A stretch of 64,000 nucleotides of DNA from Acidobacteria bacterium 13_1_20CM_3_53_8 (GCA_001920415.1 MNJR01000047.1:62001-126000); one strand, 5' to 3'. Positions 6,940 through 16,850 are shown, numbered from the stretch's first letter. Notes: a model not told the origin generated them from the sequence alone. A program made the numbers and translations.

Positions 6940-8754
6940 TTATTGCCCTGACCTGCTCTCTTCTATCTGAATCCATTCTACTCTCAAAGCAAGCTGGCGC
7001 TGCTCCGGGCTGTCTTCGATTTGATCGGGCGCGTCGGCATCCGGCAGTTTCAGGACAAGAATGTTGTTTTGCTTCAAAAGATTTCCGGGAAGCGCAATTG
7101 TATTTTCACTCGCCGCCTCGTTCCTGAGCCAGAGCGTTCCAACCTTCTGCCCGTTCAGAAAAAATAGAACTCTCTGTTGAAAGAGCTTTCCTTGAGCTAG
7201 AAACGCGCCCGTCCTTATCTTGAGCGTCAGGTCGCTCGTCCTGTTCAAGCCGAAGATGAGCGCTGCCTCTCTGCCGTCGCTCCAGCGATACTCGCCTTCC
7301 TCGTGGCTCCATCCGTACCAGAGAAATGGGTCGGCGCTTTTGCGCGTGAAATCAATCCTAGAATCAACTTCGACCGCAGGAAACTTTTGGGGAAGCGGCG
7401 GGTGAATCAGCCCGGCCAGAAACTGCGGGTATCGCCAATCCCACACGCGCGCGGGGTCAAAGTCAACGCTCACAGGCCAACCGTTCCATCGCCAGGTGTC
7501 CCACGCGAGCGCGCCGCGCGCGTTTATGAAGACGCTGATCATTAAAAGCGCAGCGCCGATTGCTAATTGGCCGCGCCATCTGAAAATGGAAACTCTCTGC
7601 GCATTCTTTTCTCGCCATGCAAGCATCGCGGCGATGCCGAGGATTGCTAATAGAATGAACCAGGGAACGATTCCGGTCGTGTATCGTGGGCCGTAGCAGC
7701 CGCCTCCGTGCCAGGGAACAAAGCCTGAGCTGGCGATTACGTGAACAACGCAGACGCTGAGCGCTGTGATGATGAGAGCGGGAAAATTCAGTTCTCTACG
7801 ATAGCGCAGCAGAAGATAGATGACGAAGAAGAGAACGGGGACGAAGACAAAGAGACCTCTGGACGGGCTTATGAGATTGCCCGGCAGCGCAGTCCAGAAC
7901 TCGTTGTATCTCAACCGACTGGCCTCGTAGTAGCTTGGAAGCAGGCTATGAAAGTAGTGCCATGAATAGAATATGAAAGCCGCTAGCCAGAGTGCGCCCG
8001 TGATAAGGAACGGGATGAGAAGATTGCGATGACAGATGAACAGATAGATTGTGATTGCGATAATAGTTACAGCATTGGTCGGGCGTACGAAATATGTCCA
8101 TGAAAGAATTGTGGCAAATAGAACAGGACTGAGTTTATGTCTGCCTGTACGTTGCGCTATCAACATGAAGAGAGCTAGCCCAAGCAGAAGAATCGCCCAC
8201 GTATCGTTCCACATCACCCTGGACGCAGTGCTCCACACCTGAGTTCCCAGCGCGCCACCCAGAGCTATCAATAGACTCCAGGAGATTGAAAGCAAAAGCC
8301 TGCCCGTGAAGAAAAAGATTGCCGCAAGCAGCGCCATAAGAATTGCAGCGAGCCTTGACTGAATAATCAATTCATTATGGCGCGAATATGTTCCGTCGGG
8401 GTTCGCTGCTGAAACCCCAAGCGCGTTCATTATAGCGACGTGCGGGACGGATAGAATGGAAGTGCCTACGGGCAGAAAATAGAAGGTGTGATTATTAATC
8501 TCTTCCAGATGATAATCCCAGACCTTAGAGAGACGACCATCGGGTTTGCGCTCGTACTCAATTACTTTGTAATTGTCCAACTCGAACGTGTGATGCCGCA
8601 AAAGATTTTCGCTCAGGAGCATGGAGAAGTTCGAGTCCGTCATTATGCGAACGGGCGAGAGAGTGAAGATTATAAGCGTAACGATGAAGATACCAGCGCC
8701 GATGGAATAATCTTTTGCGTAGAAAGATGTGGGTTGCGCCCTGCTTGAGGACAT
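6940..8754 (-). CDS. Large polytopic membrane protein, GT-C-like, with C-terminal beta domain
   Basis: About 604 residues from the ATG at 8754; an in-frame TTG at 8793 has no ribosome site, while AGGAG lies 17 bases before the ATG. Roughly a dozen hydrophobic helices run from residue 20 to about 400 (for example SIGAGIFIVTLIIFTL, LLIALGGALGTQVWS, IIAITIYLFIC). The long loop between the first two helices carries acidic residues, as in GT-C lipid-linked sugar transferases, but the DxD-type motif is not certain. The last 150 residues are soluble and beta-rich (NGQKVGTLWLRNE). I do not recognise the exact family; polyprenyl-sugar transferase is a guess. Confidence 0.7.
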   Translation of the reverse strand: MSSSRAQPTSFYAKDYSIGAGIFIVTLIIFTLSPVRIMTDSNFSMLLSENLLRHHTFELDNYKVIEYERKPDGRLSKVWDYHLEEINNHTFYFLPVGTSILSVPHVAIMNALGVSAANPDGTYSRHNELIIQSRLAAILMALLAAIFFFTGRLLLSISWSLLIALGGALGTQVWSTASRVMWNDTWAILLLGLALFMLIAQRTGRHKLSPVLFATILSWTYFVRPTNAVTIIAITIYLFICHRNLLIPFLITGALWLAAFIFYSWHYFHSLLPSYYEASRLRYNEFWTALPGNLISPSRGLFVFVPVLFFVIYLLLRYRRELNFPALIITALSVCVVHVIASSGFVPWHGGGCYGPRYTTGIVPWFILLAILGIAAMLAWREKNAQRVSIFRWRGQLAIGAALLMISVFINARGALAWDTWRWNGWPVSVDFDPARVWDWRYPQFLAGLIHPPLPQKFPAVEVDSRIDFTRKSADPFLWYGWSHEEGEYRWSDGREAALIFGLNRTSDLTLKIRTGAFLAQGKLFQQRVLFFLNGQKVGTLWLRNEAASENTIALPGNLLKQNNILVLKLPDADAPDQIEDSPEQRQLALRVEWIQIEESRSGQ

Positions 8755-8982
8755 GGAATCTTTTTTCGTGTGAACTCCTGATTGATTCAGCAAATTTGAG
8801 ACTGTCTTTCAAGCCGCGATTCCGAGCGCCATCATGGAACACGATGTAAGGCGCAAGAATACGCGCATTTTATGATTTTTATCAAAGCTCTAACTGCTTC
8901 CATGCTCTGTATTTCCCCAAAATTCTCTTTTCCGATTTGGCTTAAACCTTTTCATGGCGCGCGCGCCTTGGAGCGTGCTAAT

Positions 8983-10119
8983 ATGCTCGCCGGTATGCAT
9001 ACAAACGTTATTCTTATACGAATAGTCTTTACAGCGATCTTGGTGGGCGCTGGCTACGTTTTGCATCCTATACAGGGCAATAGAATTCTCTCGGCAGTAG
9101 TGGGCGCTCTGGTTGCGGCAGCAATTATATTTTTCGAGTTGAGAATCAGGCGTGCATCTTTGAAAACTCTAATAGGCGCAGCCGTAGGCTCTATAATGGG
9201 AATCGTAGGAGCCTACTTGATAGGCTCGCTCATCAGCAGCCAGGAATCGCAGGCCGTCCCTTCAGAGATGAAGACTTATCTCACGCTCTCGCTCACCTTC
9301 TTCATGGCCTACGTAGGGCTGATGGTGGGCGCTGCTAAAGGCGACTACCTTGACCTGTCTGCGCTCGGCGGAATTTTTAGCGACAAGGCTTCGCGCCGCG
9401 ACCTTAAAATTCTTGACACTTCAGTCATCATTGACGGTCGCATCGCAGACGTTGCCGAGACAGGTTTCTTGACAGGCACGCTCATCATCCCGCAATTCAT
9501 ACTGCGCGAGCTTCAACAGGTTGCAGACTCGCCCGATTCATCAAAGCGCCAGCGCGGTCGGCGCGGCCTTGACATGCTCAACCGGCTTCAGAACAACAAT
9601 TCTCTGGACATTCAGATTGTCGAAACCGATTTCCCTGCGGTGCGTGAAGTTGATCTGAAGCTGATTGAACTTGGCAAGCAACTCGATGCCGTCATCGTCA
9701 CTAACGATTTCAACTTGAACAAAGTGGCGCAACTGCGCGGCGTGAACGTTCTGAATATCAACGAGCTTGCTAACGCCCTGAAACCCGTAGTGCTTCCGGG
9801 CGAGGCCATGCGCGTCTTCATCTTGAAAGAGGGCAAGGAGTACAACCAAGGCGTAGCCTATCTGGATGACGGCACGATGGTTGTAGTGGACAACGCGCGC
9901 CGTCTCATAGGCAAGAACGCTGACATAGCGGTCACAAGCGTGCTGCAAACCACCGCAGGCAAGATGATCTTCGGCAAGCTCTGGGAAGAGTCGCCCGAAG
10001 GCGGCGCGTCCATAGAAAATTCGCGCGCGCCCAATGGAGGCAGCCGACGCCAGGTGCGCGACGTGCGCGGAGGCGCGCCTGCGCGCATCACAGACCACAG
10101 CGAATCAGCCGCAGACTGA
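8983..10119 (+). CDS. Membrane-anchored PIN-TRAM domain protein (YacL-like)
   Basis: 379 residues from the ATG at 8983, chosen because TTGGAG sits 9 bases upstream; upstream in-frame ATGs lack such a site. Four hydrophobic segments occupy about residues 5-115. A PIN nuclease domain follows, LDTSVIIDGRIADV...PQFILRELQ...LDAVIVTNDFNLN, with the expected acidic residues for metal binding. Next is a TRAM domain (about 280-345) ending in VTSVLQTTAGKMIFGK. Such proteins are presumed RNA-binding ribonucleases at the membrane. The gene sits directly before ispD, an arrangement also familiar from Gram-positive bacteria. Confidence 0.9.
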   Translation: MLAGMHTNVILIRIVFTAILVGAGYVLHPIQGNRILSAVVGALVAAAIIFFELRIRRASLKTLIGAAVGSIMGIVGAYLIGSLISSQESQAVPSEMKTYLTLSLTFFMAYVGLMVGAAKGDYLDLSALGGIFSDKASRRDLKILDTSVIIDGRIADVAETGFLTGTLIIPQFILRELQQVADSPDSSKRQRGRRGLDMLNRLQNNNSLDIQIVETDFPAVREVDLKLIELGKQLDAVIVTNDFNLNKVAQLRGVNVLNINELANALKPVVLPGEAMRVFILKEGKEYNQGVAYLDDGTMVVVDNARRLIGKNADIAVTSVLQTTAGKMIFGKLWEESPEGGASIENSRAPNGGSRRQVRDVRGGAPARITDHSESAAD

Positions 10120-10128
10120 TAAAAGGCA

Positions 10129-10207
10129 GTGATAAGTGATGAGTGATAAGTGATAAGAGAAAACCTCTTTTTCTTTCTTATCACTTATCACTTATTACTC
10201 ATCACTT
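10129..10207. repeat. Word-type inverted repeat, TGATAAG/TGATGAG family
   Basis: GTGATAAGTGATGAGTGATA and further words (10129-10157) are mirrored by TTATCACTTATCACTTATTA and ATCACTTAT on the right, around a centre AGAGAAAACCTCTTTTTCTT. The right arm runs into the ispD ATG with no conventional ribosome site between them. Confidence 0.85.
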
Positions 10208-10897
10208 ATGAATACTGCCATTATCGCCGCCGCAGGGGAGGGGAAGCGGTTCGGTGCTGGGCGCGCGAAACAGTTTTTAGAGTTAGCAGGCGTGCCCATC
10301 ATCGTTCATACGCTCAGGCACTTTGAAGAGTGCGCGACGATTCATGAGGTGATAGTTGTCCTGCCTGCGCCAGACGCGACCGCGTTCGTGGAGCTTGCCG
10401 GCAAGTACGGTCTGAGAAAAGTCGCGCGCGTAGTTGCGGGCGGCGCAACGCGAAGTGAATCGGTTCTTCGCGGTCTTCAACTGATTCGCCCTGCGACCGC
10501 TGAAGTCGTAGCCGTTCACGACGGCGTGCGGCCTCTGGTCACTACGGAAGAGATAACGCGAACGGTTCGAGCCGCCGAAAGAACGGGCGCGGCGGTGTTG
10601 GCCGCTCCGGTCGTTGACACCATCAAAGAAGTTCAAGACGAAAAAATTAAGCAGACGCTCGAACGCGCCCTTCTCTATCGCGCGCTCACGCCGCAGTGCT
10701 TTCGATACTCTCTGCTGCGCAGAGCTTACGAAGAAGCAGGAGCGGATATAAGGGAGGCGACTGACGATAGCGCCATTGTCGAGCGTCTTGGCGTCGCGGT
10801 GACAATCGTCGAAGGCGACCCTCGCAACATCAAGATCACGCGCCCCGAAGACATCGCGCTGGCGGAAATACTTCTTAAAAGTCTGGAGTCAGATTGA
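10208..10897 (+). CDS. ispD: 2-C-methyl-D-erythritol 4-phosphate cytidylyltransferase
   Basis: 229 residues. The third MEP-pathway step: MEP plus CTP gives CDP-ME. The N-terminus AAAGEGKRFGAGRAKQFLEL is the CTP-binding signature with the catalytic Arg and Lys. VHDGVRPLV (about 102-110) and a late TDDSAIVERLG and ITRPEDIALAE are further family blocks. ispF follows after a repeat, so the two consecutive-pathway genes are neighbours. The last residues KSLESD and the stop are inside the next inverted repeat. The ATG directly follows a repeat arm, so initiation may be leaderless or depend on coupling. Confidence 0.95.
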   Translation: MNTAIIAAAGEGKRFGAGRAKQFLELAGVPIIVHTLRHFEECATIHEVIVVLPAPDATAFVELAGKYGLRKVARVVAGGATRSESVLRGLQLIRPATAEVVAVHDGVRPLVTTEEITRTVRAAERTGAAVLAAPVVDTIKEVQDEKIKQTLERALLYRALTPQCFRYSLLRRAYEEAGADIREATDDSAIVERLGVAVTIVEGDPRNIKITRPEDIALAEILLKSLESD

Positions 10898-11005
10898 TTT
10901 TGGATTTTAGATTTGCGATTTTCGATTTAAAAGCTTTTCGCTTCTTCCAATCGAAAATCTAAAATCCAAAATCGAAAATCCTTCCGGCTCCAGACTCCAG
11001 ACTTT
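10884..11005. repeat. Word-type inverted repeat, GATTTTAG family, overlapping the ispD 3' end
   Basis: The outermost arms AAAGTCTGGAGTC (ispD codons for KSLES) and GACTCCAGACTTT (10993-11005) are exact complements. Inside them GATTTTGGATTTTAGATTTG and matching AATCCAAAATCGAAAATC words pair around TTTAAAAGCTTTTCGCTTCT. The same 110-bp element, inverted, lies at 52882-53004, and a third copy at 60186-60290. Confidence 0.9.
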
Positions 11006-11482
11006 ATGTATCGAGTCGGCATTGGTCACGACATGCACAGGCTGGTTGAGGGGCGACCTCTCATCATTGGCGGGGTGCGTGTAGAGTCTGAGCGCGGGGC
11101 TGATGGGCATTCGGATGCGGATGTGTTAGCGCACGCTATAACGGACGCTATCTTAGGCGCGTTGTGCGAAGGCGATCTTGGCGTGCACTTTCCTGATCGT
11201 GATCCCAGATGGAAGGACGCGGATAGTCTTGAACTGCTTGCACGCGTCATATGGCTGGCGGGCGAGCGAGGCTTTCATGTAGTGAACGTTGATGCGACCG
11301 TTATGCTGGAAAAGCCCAGGTTGAGGCCGCACGTGGTCGCTATAAGAGAGAATCTGGCAGGGACGCTGAAAGTTGATTGTGACTGTGTGAGCGTGAAGGC
11401 TAAAACGGGCGAAGGGCTTGATGCTGTCGGGCGCTATGAAGCAGTGACGGCGCAGGCTGTGATTCTACTGGAGCAAGATTAA
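11006..11482 (+). CDS. ispF: 2-C-methyl-D-erythritol 2,4-cyclodiphosphate synthase
   Basis: 158 residues, full length. Converts CDP-ME 2-phosphate to the cyclodiphosphate. The metal-binding RVGIGHDMHRL (Asp8, His10) and the next block DADVLAHAITDAILGA with its His are intact, as are DLGVHFPD and the C-terminal ExxG(R)xEA region (GLDAVGRYEAV). The ATG immediately follows a repeat arm. The next gene begins 4 bases after its stop, implying cotranscription with pyrimidine phosphorylase. Confidence 0.96.
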   Translation: MYRVGIGHDMHRLVEGRPLIIGGVRVESERGADGHSDADVLAHAITDAILGALCEGDLGVHFPDRDPRWKDADSLELLARVIWLAGERGFHVVNVDATVMLEKPRLRPHVVAIRENLAGTLKVDCDCVSVKAKTGEGLDAVGRYEAVTAQAVILLEQD

Positions 11483-11486
11483 ACAT

Positions 11487-12812
11487 TTGCTTAGACCACA
11501 GGACATCATTCGTAAGAAGCGTGACGGCGGCACACTCACGCGCGAAGAGATAGAGTTCTTCGTTCGCGGCGCAACGAACGACGAGGTTGCTGATTATCAA
11601 GCTGCCGCGCTGCTGATGGCAATCTTCCTGAACGGGATGAACGAAGATGAGCAGCAGGCGCTCACGCAGGCTATGCTCCATTCCGGCGAGATTCTAAACT
11701 TTCGGGACATTCAGAAACCGAAAGCCGATAAGCATTCGACGGGCGGCGTTGGCGATAAGACCTCTTTGATAATCGCTCCGCTTGCTGCCGCATGCGGCCT
11801 GTGTGTGCCAATGATTTCGGGGCGCGGCCTTGGGCACACAGGTGGAACGCTCGACAAGCTGGAATCAATTCCGGGCTACAGAGTTAGACTTTCGCTCGAA
11901 GAGTTTCGCAAAATTTTAGGGCAAGTAGGGTTCGCAATGATGGGACAGACGGCGGAACTTGCTCCCGCAGACAAAAAGCTCTACGCGCTTCGTGATGCGA
12001 CCTCGACGGTCGAAGCAATTCCGCTCATAGTCGCTTCCATAATGTCGAAAAAACTTGCCGCAGGTTTGGAAACGCTCGTGCTTGACGTGAAGACGGGCAG
12101 CGGCGCATTCATGCGCGAAGAAGAGGACGCACGACGGCTGGCTCGCGCTCTAGTACAGACTGGTAACTCTTGCGGCGTTCGCACGGAAGCTCTCATCACT
12201 GACATGAATCAGCCTCTGGGTGAAGCTGTTGGAAATGCGCTGGAAACAAAAGAATGTATTGACATTATGCGCGGTGAGGTTGATGACCGAACGCGACCTG
12301 TCCTAGACCTTTCAATAGAACTAACTGCAAGAATGCTGACCAACTCCGGTCTTGAAAAATCGCTTACGGCTTCACGCGAGCGAGTTCGTAAAGCTCTAGA
12401 CGACGGCTCGGCTCTTGAATATTTTCGGAAAAATGTAGAGGCACAGGGCGGCGACGCGCGCGTGTGCGATGAACCCGCAAAGATTTTGGATTTGAAACTC
12501 GGCGGGGTTAAGGTAGAATCTCGGCGAAAAGGATTTATTAATAGAATTAATGCGGCTGAGATTGGGCTTGCCGTGGCTACGATTGGCGGTGGCCGTGTAC
12601 GCGTCGAAGACAAGATTGACGTGGCGGTAGGATTTCTCGCAGAGGCAAAAATTGGCGACGAGGTGGGCGATGGTGAAGCCCTGGGCGTGCTCTATTGCCG
12701 CAATGAATCTCAGGCTGAAGAAGCAACGGCGCGCGTCCGTGCTGCTTACGAGATTATTGATGAGCCGCCGCAAACTCTTCCAGACTTAATCAAGGAAGTT
12801 ATTTCTGTATGA
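11487..12812 (+). CDS. pdp: Pyrimidine-nucleoside (thymidine) phosphorylase
   Basis: 441 residues starting at TTG 11487, preceded by GGAGCAAG. Cleaves uridine/thymidine/deoxyuridine with phosphate to base plus (deoxy)ribose 1-phosphate. The family signature KHSTGGVGDKTSL (phosphate-binding) lies near residue 80, followed by MISGRGLGHTGGTLDKLESI, and a C-terminal pyrimidine-phosphorylase domain. It overlaps the following BMP lipoprotein gene by 4 bases (ATGA), tying the enzyme to nucleoside import. Whether it prefers thymidine or uridine cannot be told. Confidence 0.95.
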   Translation: MLRPQDIIRKKRDGGTLTREEIEFFVRGATNDEVADYQAAALLMAIFLNGMNEDEQQALTQAMLHSGEILNFRDIQKPKADKHSTGGVGDKTSLIIAPLAAACGLCVPMISGRGLGHTGGTLDKLESIPGYRVRLSLEEFRKILGQVGFAMMGQTAELAPADKKLYALRDATSTVEAIPLIVASIMSKKLAAGLETLVLDVKTGSGAFMREEEDARRLARALVQTGNSCGVRTEALITDMNQPLGEAVGNALETKECIDIMRGEVDDRTRPVLDLSIELTARMLTNSGLEKSLTASRERVRKALDDGSALEYFRKNVEAQGGDARVCDEPAKILDLKLGGVKVESRRKGFINRINAAEIGLAVATIGGGRVRVEDKIDVAVGFLAEAKIGDEVGDGEALGVLYCRNESQAEEATARVRAAYEIIDEPPQTLPDLIKEVISV

Positions 12813-13885
12813 AACTATCTCTTGCGCTACTTCTGGTTTGCGCCCTTGCCATAGCGCTCGCTAGTACGGGATGTCGCACGCCCACAAGCTACGCGACCGC
12901 AGACGACCCGCACAAGATTCACGTGGGCATAGTGTTCGACATAGGCGGCAAGGACGACCGTTCGTTCAACGCAGCAGCGTGGACTGGAGTCAAATGCGCA
13001 GAGACCGGATTGCTACCAAACGGCCAGTCATGCGGAAAGCCAAAGCTGGACATCGTGCTGCGCGACGTTGAACCCGGCAACCCGACTTCCATAGAGCCTG
13101 CTATGCGCGCGTTCGCCGAGCGCCACTATGATCTGATTATCGGCGTGGGCTTTGCGCAAGCGCCCATCATGGAATCTGTCGCGCGCGATTACCCAAATAT
13201 CAACTTCGCAATTGTTGACGGAGTAAGCCAACTGCCAAACGTCGCATCCCTGGTCTTCCGCGAGCACGAAGGCTCTTATCTGGTAGGCATGATAGCCGCG
13301 AAGACATCCAAGTCCGGCACTATAGGATTCATAGGCGGCATGGACATTCCGCTCATACACCGATTCGAGAAGGGCTACGAAGAGGGCGCGCGCGCGGTTA
13401 ACCCGAACATACGCATCATTCAAAACTACGTTGGCGTCACAGACAGCGCGTGGAATAATCCCGGTAAAGGAAAAGAGCTTGCGCTGTCCCAGATAGGAAA
13501 AGGCGCAGACGTAATATTCACTGCTGCCGGTAATTCAGGTCTTGGAGCATTCGACGCCGTAGAGCAAGCAGGCACACAGAACGGTCGCGCCACGCACTTC
13601 GTCATAGGCGTTGATTCTAATCAGAACGGCGTCAAACCCGGCTTCGTCCTGACCAGCATGGTCAAGCGCGTTGACAACGCCGTCTACGACATAGTACAGC
13701 AGGTCGTCAATCATCAATTCAAAGGCGGCTTCCACGTTTTCGGCCTGTCCGAAGAGGGCGTAGGTTACGCCATGGACGACAACAACCGCTCGCTGATTTC
13801 GCCCGACGTGATTCTAGAAACAGAGGCCGCTAAGCAGAAAATAATCAACGGACAAATTAAAGTCACAGATGCAATGGCACAATAA
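12809..13885 (+). CDS. BMP-family nucleoside-binding lipoprotein of an ABC transporter
   Basis: 358 residues. The signal peptide ends in a lipobox ASTGC (about 18-22), so the protein should be lipid-anchored in the periplasm. The body is a type I periplasmic-binding fold of the Bmp/PnrA family: IHVGIVFDIGGKDDRSFN at the start, GKGKELALSQIGKGADVIFTAAGNSGLGA in the middle and GVDSNQNG. Characterised relatives bind purine nucleosides. The ATPase and two permeases follow, each separated by an inverted repeat. Confidence 0.93.
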   Translation: MKLSLALLLVCALAIALASTGCRTPTSYATADDPHKIHVGIVFDIGGKDDRSFNAAAWTGVKCAETGLLPNGQSCGKPKLDIVLRDVEPGNPTSIEPAMRAFAERHYDLIIGVGFAQAPIMESVARDYPNINFAIVDGVSQLPNVASLVFREHEGSYLVGMIAAKTSKSGTIGFIGGMDIPLIHRFEKGYEEGARAVNPNIRIIQNYVGVTDSAWNNPGKGKELALSQIGKGADVIFTAAGNSGLGAFDAVEQAGTQNGRATHFVIGVDSNQNGVKPGFVLTSMVKRVDNAVYDIVQQVVNHQFKGGFHVFGLSEEGVGYAMDDNNRSLISPDVILETEAAKQKIINGQIKVTDAMAQ

Positions 13886-13886
13886 T

Positions 13887-13985
13887 AGTTTACAGTTTTT
13901 AGTTTTCAGTTTTCAGTTAGTTGATTGTCAGCAAGGTTTGTAGCTTTTTCTGAAAACTAAAAACTGTAAACTAAAAACTGCTTTC
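13887..13985. repeat. Word-type inverted repeat, GAAAACT family, copy 1
   Basis: AGTTTACAGTTTTTAGTTTTCAG (13887-13909) and its exact 23-base complement (13950-13972), then one further CTAAAAACTG word, end 13 bases before the next ATG. The loop is about 40 bases. Confidence 0.85.
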
Positions 13986-15503
13986 ATGCTCGAACTAAGG
14001 AACATAACGAAGCGCTTCGGCGATGTGCTGGCGAATGACCATGTGAATATCAAGGTCAAGCCGGGGACGATTCATTCCATAGTGGGTGAAAATGGCGCGG
14101 GCAAGTCAACGGCTATGCGCATAGCCTACGGCTTCTACACGCCGGACAGCGGCGAGATTCTTGTTGATGGCGAGGTGCGAGAAATCCGCACGCCGCACGA
14201 CGCGATTGCGCTCGGCATAGGCATGGTTCATCAGCATTTCATGCTGGTCGAGCCTATGACCGTTGCTGAGAATATTGTGCTAGGCGCTGAGCCGGGCACG
14301 ACTGCCGCGCTCGATCTCAATAAGGCTGCATCGGAGATTCGCGCTCTCTCGGATGAGTTCAAACTGGCCGTTGATCCGCATGCGACGATTGAAACTCTTT
14401 CTGTAGGGCAACAGCAGCGTGTAGAGCTTCTCAAAGCGCTCTATCGTCATGCGCGCATTCTCATTCTGGATGAACCAACGGCTGTGCTGACTCCGCAAGA
14501 GGTTGAAGAGTTTTTCGCAATCTTGCGCCGCATGCGCGAGCAGGGCAAGACGGTCGTTATCATCACGCACAAGCTCTCGGAAGTGCTCGCAATCTCGGAC
14601 GAAGTCACAGTGATGCGTGATGGTCGTGTTGTGGGCGAATTGAAGACGAGCGACACAAACGCAGCAGAGCTTGCGCGCCTTATGGTTGGACGTGACGTGC
14701 TCTTGCGCGTTGAGAAGCCTGAAGCGAAGGCGGGTGAGACTGTTCTGCGAGTACAGAACATGGTCGTTGCCGTAGCCGATGGTACCAGGCGCGTGAATGA
14801 TGTTTCGTTTGAAGTTCGCGCGGGCGAGATTGTAGGTGTGGCTGGCGTCGAAGGGAATGGTCAGACAGAGTTGATCGAATCGCTGGCGGGATTAACGGCA
14901 CAGTCGCGCGTAAGCGGTAAAGTTGATTTCGCAGGGCGCGATATTACGAACATGAGCGCACGCGACCGAAAAGAGTTGGGCATCGCTCACGTGCCGGAAG
15001 ACCGACACCGTCGCGGTCTTCTTCTCGATTTCGATCTGGCCGAAAATTCTATTCTTGGGATTCATTATCGTCAGCCTGCGGTCACAGGTCTGGGCGGCAT
15101 ACTTCTGGATGAAAAGGGAATTGAGCGGCGCGCTCGGCAGGTTATAAAGGATTTCGACGTGAGACCGCCGAACCCTGATCTGCCTGCGCGCGCACTTTCG
15201 GGTGGCAACCAGCAGAAGCTAATCATAGGGCGCGAGTTTGAATTGAATCCCAAACTATTGCTCGTCTCGCAGCCCACGCGCGGCGTTGACATAGGCGCTA
15301 TAGAATTCATTCACCGCAAATTGGTGGCCTTGCGCGACGCTGGATGCGCAGTCCTGCTTGTCTCCGCAGAGCTTGAAGAAGTCACTGCTCTGGCAGACCG
15401 CCTGCTCGTCATCTATCATGGCCAGATAGTCGGCGAAGTTGACCCCAAGCAGACCAGCAACGAAGAGATAGGATTGCTTATGACGGGAGGAAAAAAGCAG
15501 TGA
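13986..15503 (+). CDS. Nucleoside ABC transporter ATP-binding protein (two NBDs)
   Basis: 505 residues, a tandem ATPase like NupA/YufO. The first domain has Walker [10 protein letters not shown] (about 36-44), an [15 protein letters not shown] signature and Walker B ILILDEPT. The second domain has the degenerate P-loop [10 protein letters not shown] and signature [14 protein letters not shown], as is normal for carbohydrate/nucleoside (CUT2-like) importers. It powers import with the BMP lipoprotein and the two following permeases. The start ATG follows a GAAAACT-word repeat by a few bases, with no clear ribosome site. Confidence 0.95.
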   Translation: MLELRNITKRFGDVLANDHVNIKVKPGTIHSIVGENGAGKSTAMRIAYGFYTPDSGEILVDGEVREIRTPHDAIALGIGMVHQHFMLVEPMTVAENIVLGAEPGTTAALDLNKAASEIRALSDEFKLAVDPHATIETLSVGQQQRVELLKALYRHARILILDEPTAVLTPQEVEEFFAILRRMREQGKTVVIITHKLSEVLAISDEVTVMRDGRVVGELKTSDTNAAELARLMVGRDVLLRVEKPEAKAGETVLRVQNMVVAVADGTRRVNDVSFEVRAGEIVGVAGVEGNGQTELIESLAGLTAQSRVSGKVDFAGRDITNMSARDRKELGIAHVPEDRHRRGLLLDFDLAENSILGIHYRQPAVTGLGGILLDEKGIERRARQVIKDFDVRPPNPDLPARALSGGNQQKLIIGREFELNPKLLLVSQPTRGVDIGAIEFIHRKLVALRDAGCAVLLVSAELEEVTALADRLLVIYHGQIVGEVDPKQTSNEEIGLLMTGGKKQ

Positions 15504-15610
15504 CAAGAAACAGTTTTCAGTTTTCAGAAATAAGAGAAATGCTTTTACTGAAAACTGAAAACTAAAAACTAAAAACTGAAAACTGTTTCTTGTCACTCGT
15601 CACTGTTCTT
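15499..15610. repeat. Word-type inverted repeat, GAAAACT family, copy 2 (asymmetric arms)
   Basis: AGTGACAAGAAACAG plus two TTTTCAG words on the left face five GAAAACT/TAAAAACT words plus CTGTTTCTTGTCACT on the right. The number of words differs between arms, as expected if words are gained and lost by slippage. It begins inside the last codons of the ATPase gene and ends next to the permease start. Confidence 0.85.
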
Positions 15611-16726
15611 ATGAAGCATTTACGCGAACTGCTCTTTCCGTTGATTGCCGTTATCGCAGCCTTTGTGGTGGGCGGCATCTTCGTGCTGGCGATAGGCGAT
15701 AGCCCCATAAAGGCATATAGCGAGTTGATAGGTAATGCTTTCGCCTGGCCTGACGGTATAGGCTATACGCTTTTCAATGCTACGCCGCTGATTTTTACGG
15801 GGCTTGCTGTTGCTGTGGCTTTCCGTTGTGGCTTGCTGAACATAGGGGCGGAAGGGCAGTTGTACGTCGCTGCGTTTGCGACCGCGTGGGTTTCTATGAA
15901 GTTCGGCGGAGTGGTCGTTGACGTGTTCGGGCAGAAGGTTAGCTATTCGTGGATGACGCTTCCCGCGGTGATTCTAGTTCCACTGGCGATATTCGCTGCG
16001 ATTTTTGCTGGCGCATTCTGGGGCGCGATTCCAGGCTTCCTGAAAGCTCGCTTCGGCTCGCACGAAGTCATCAACACCATCATGTTGAACTTCATAGCCG
16101 TCGCGCTCTGTAGCTACTTCACGCAGTATCACTACAAAGTTCCCGGCGACCCGATTATGCAATCCGCGCCGATTGGAGAAAGCGCGCACATAGCGCACTT
16201 GGGAAAATTTATTCCAGGTTTGCCGGAGCGCATTCCTGTAAACCTTGCATTTATTCTCGCGCTCATAGCGTGCGCGCTCGTTTACGTCTTTCTGTGGAAG
16301 ACCAAGTGGGGCTACGAGATTCGCGCGACGGGCGCGAACCCCAGCGCAGCCGAGTATGGTGGAATCTCTGTTCGCAAGCAGATAGTTCTTGCTATGGCCG
16401 TATCGGGCGGGCTGGCCGGAATGGTCGGGATTAACGAAGTGCTTGGCTATCATCATCGCTACTACGACGGCTTCTCGGATAACTACGGGTTCACAGGAAT
16501 TGCTGTGGCGCTTCTTGGTCGCAATCATCCTGTGGGCGTTCTGCTTGCCGCGATTCTTTTCGCCATACTGCTGCGCGGCGGGATTTTCGTTGACGCATTC
16601 ACAGATCACGTCTCAAAAGACATAGTTCAGATTCTACAAGCGCTCGTCATACTCTTTGTCGCAGCCGGAGCGCGTTATCGCGGCTCACTCAACGTGTTCG
16701 GCCTGCTGAAGAGATCGAAAGTGTGA
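15611..16726 (+). CDS. Nucleoside ABC transporter permease 1 (YufP-like)
   Basis: 371 residues from the ATG at 15611; an in-frame upstream start at 15590 would encode repeat sequence and is rejected. About ten hydrophobic helices. Diagnostic blocks of the BPD_transp_2 family are GLAVAVAFRCGLLNIGAEGQ and YEIRATGANPSAAEYGGI. Forms the membrane channel with the second permease. Separated from both neighbours by GAAAACT-word repeats. Confidence 0.93.
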   Translation: MKHLRELLFPLIAVIAAFVVGGIFVLAIGDSPIKAYSELIGNAFAWPDGIGYTLFNATPLIFTGLAVAVAFRCGLLNIGAEGQLYVAAFATAWVSMKFGGVVVDVFGQKVSYSWMTLPAVILVPLAIFAAIFAGAFWGAIPGFLKARFGSHEVINTIMLNFIAVALCSYFTQYHYKVPGDPIMQSAPIGESAHIAHLGKFIPGLPERIPVNLAFILALIACALVYVFLWKTKWGYEIRATGANPSAAEYGGISVRKQIVLAMAVSGGLAGMVGINEVLGYHHRYYDGFSDNYGFTGIAVALLGRNHPVGVLLAAILFAILLRGGIFVDAFTDHVSKDIVQILQALVILFVAAGARYRGSLNVFGLLKRSKV

Positions 16727-16730
16727 GAAG

Positions 16731-16850
16731 AACAGTTTTCAGTTTTCAGCAATCAATTGTAGAGCGAAGATTAACCACTAATGTTGCTCAATCAAGATTG
16801 CTCTTCTGAAAAACTGAAAACCGAAAACTGAAAACTAAAAACTGAAAATC
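16731..16850. repeat. Word-type inverted repeat, GAAAACT family, copy 3
   Basis: AACAGTTTTCAGTTTTCAG on the left (about 16731-16749) and a longer array of CTGAAAAACTGAAAACCGAA-type words on the right (about 16806-16847). The right arm stops 3 bases before the permease ATG at 16851. Confidence 0.8.

Noticed and set aside
10127-10207. Interpreting the word-type palindromes simply as rho-independent terminators
   Set aside because: They lie inside apparent operons, lack consistent T-runs, are much longer than terminators and have word-repeat arms; termination may be a side effect only.
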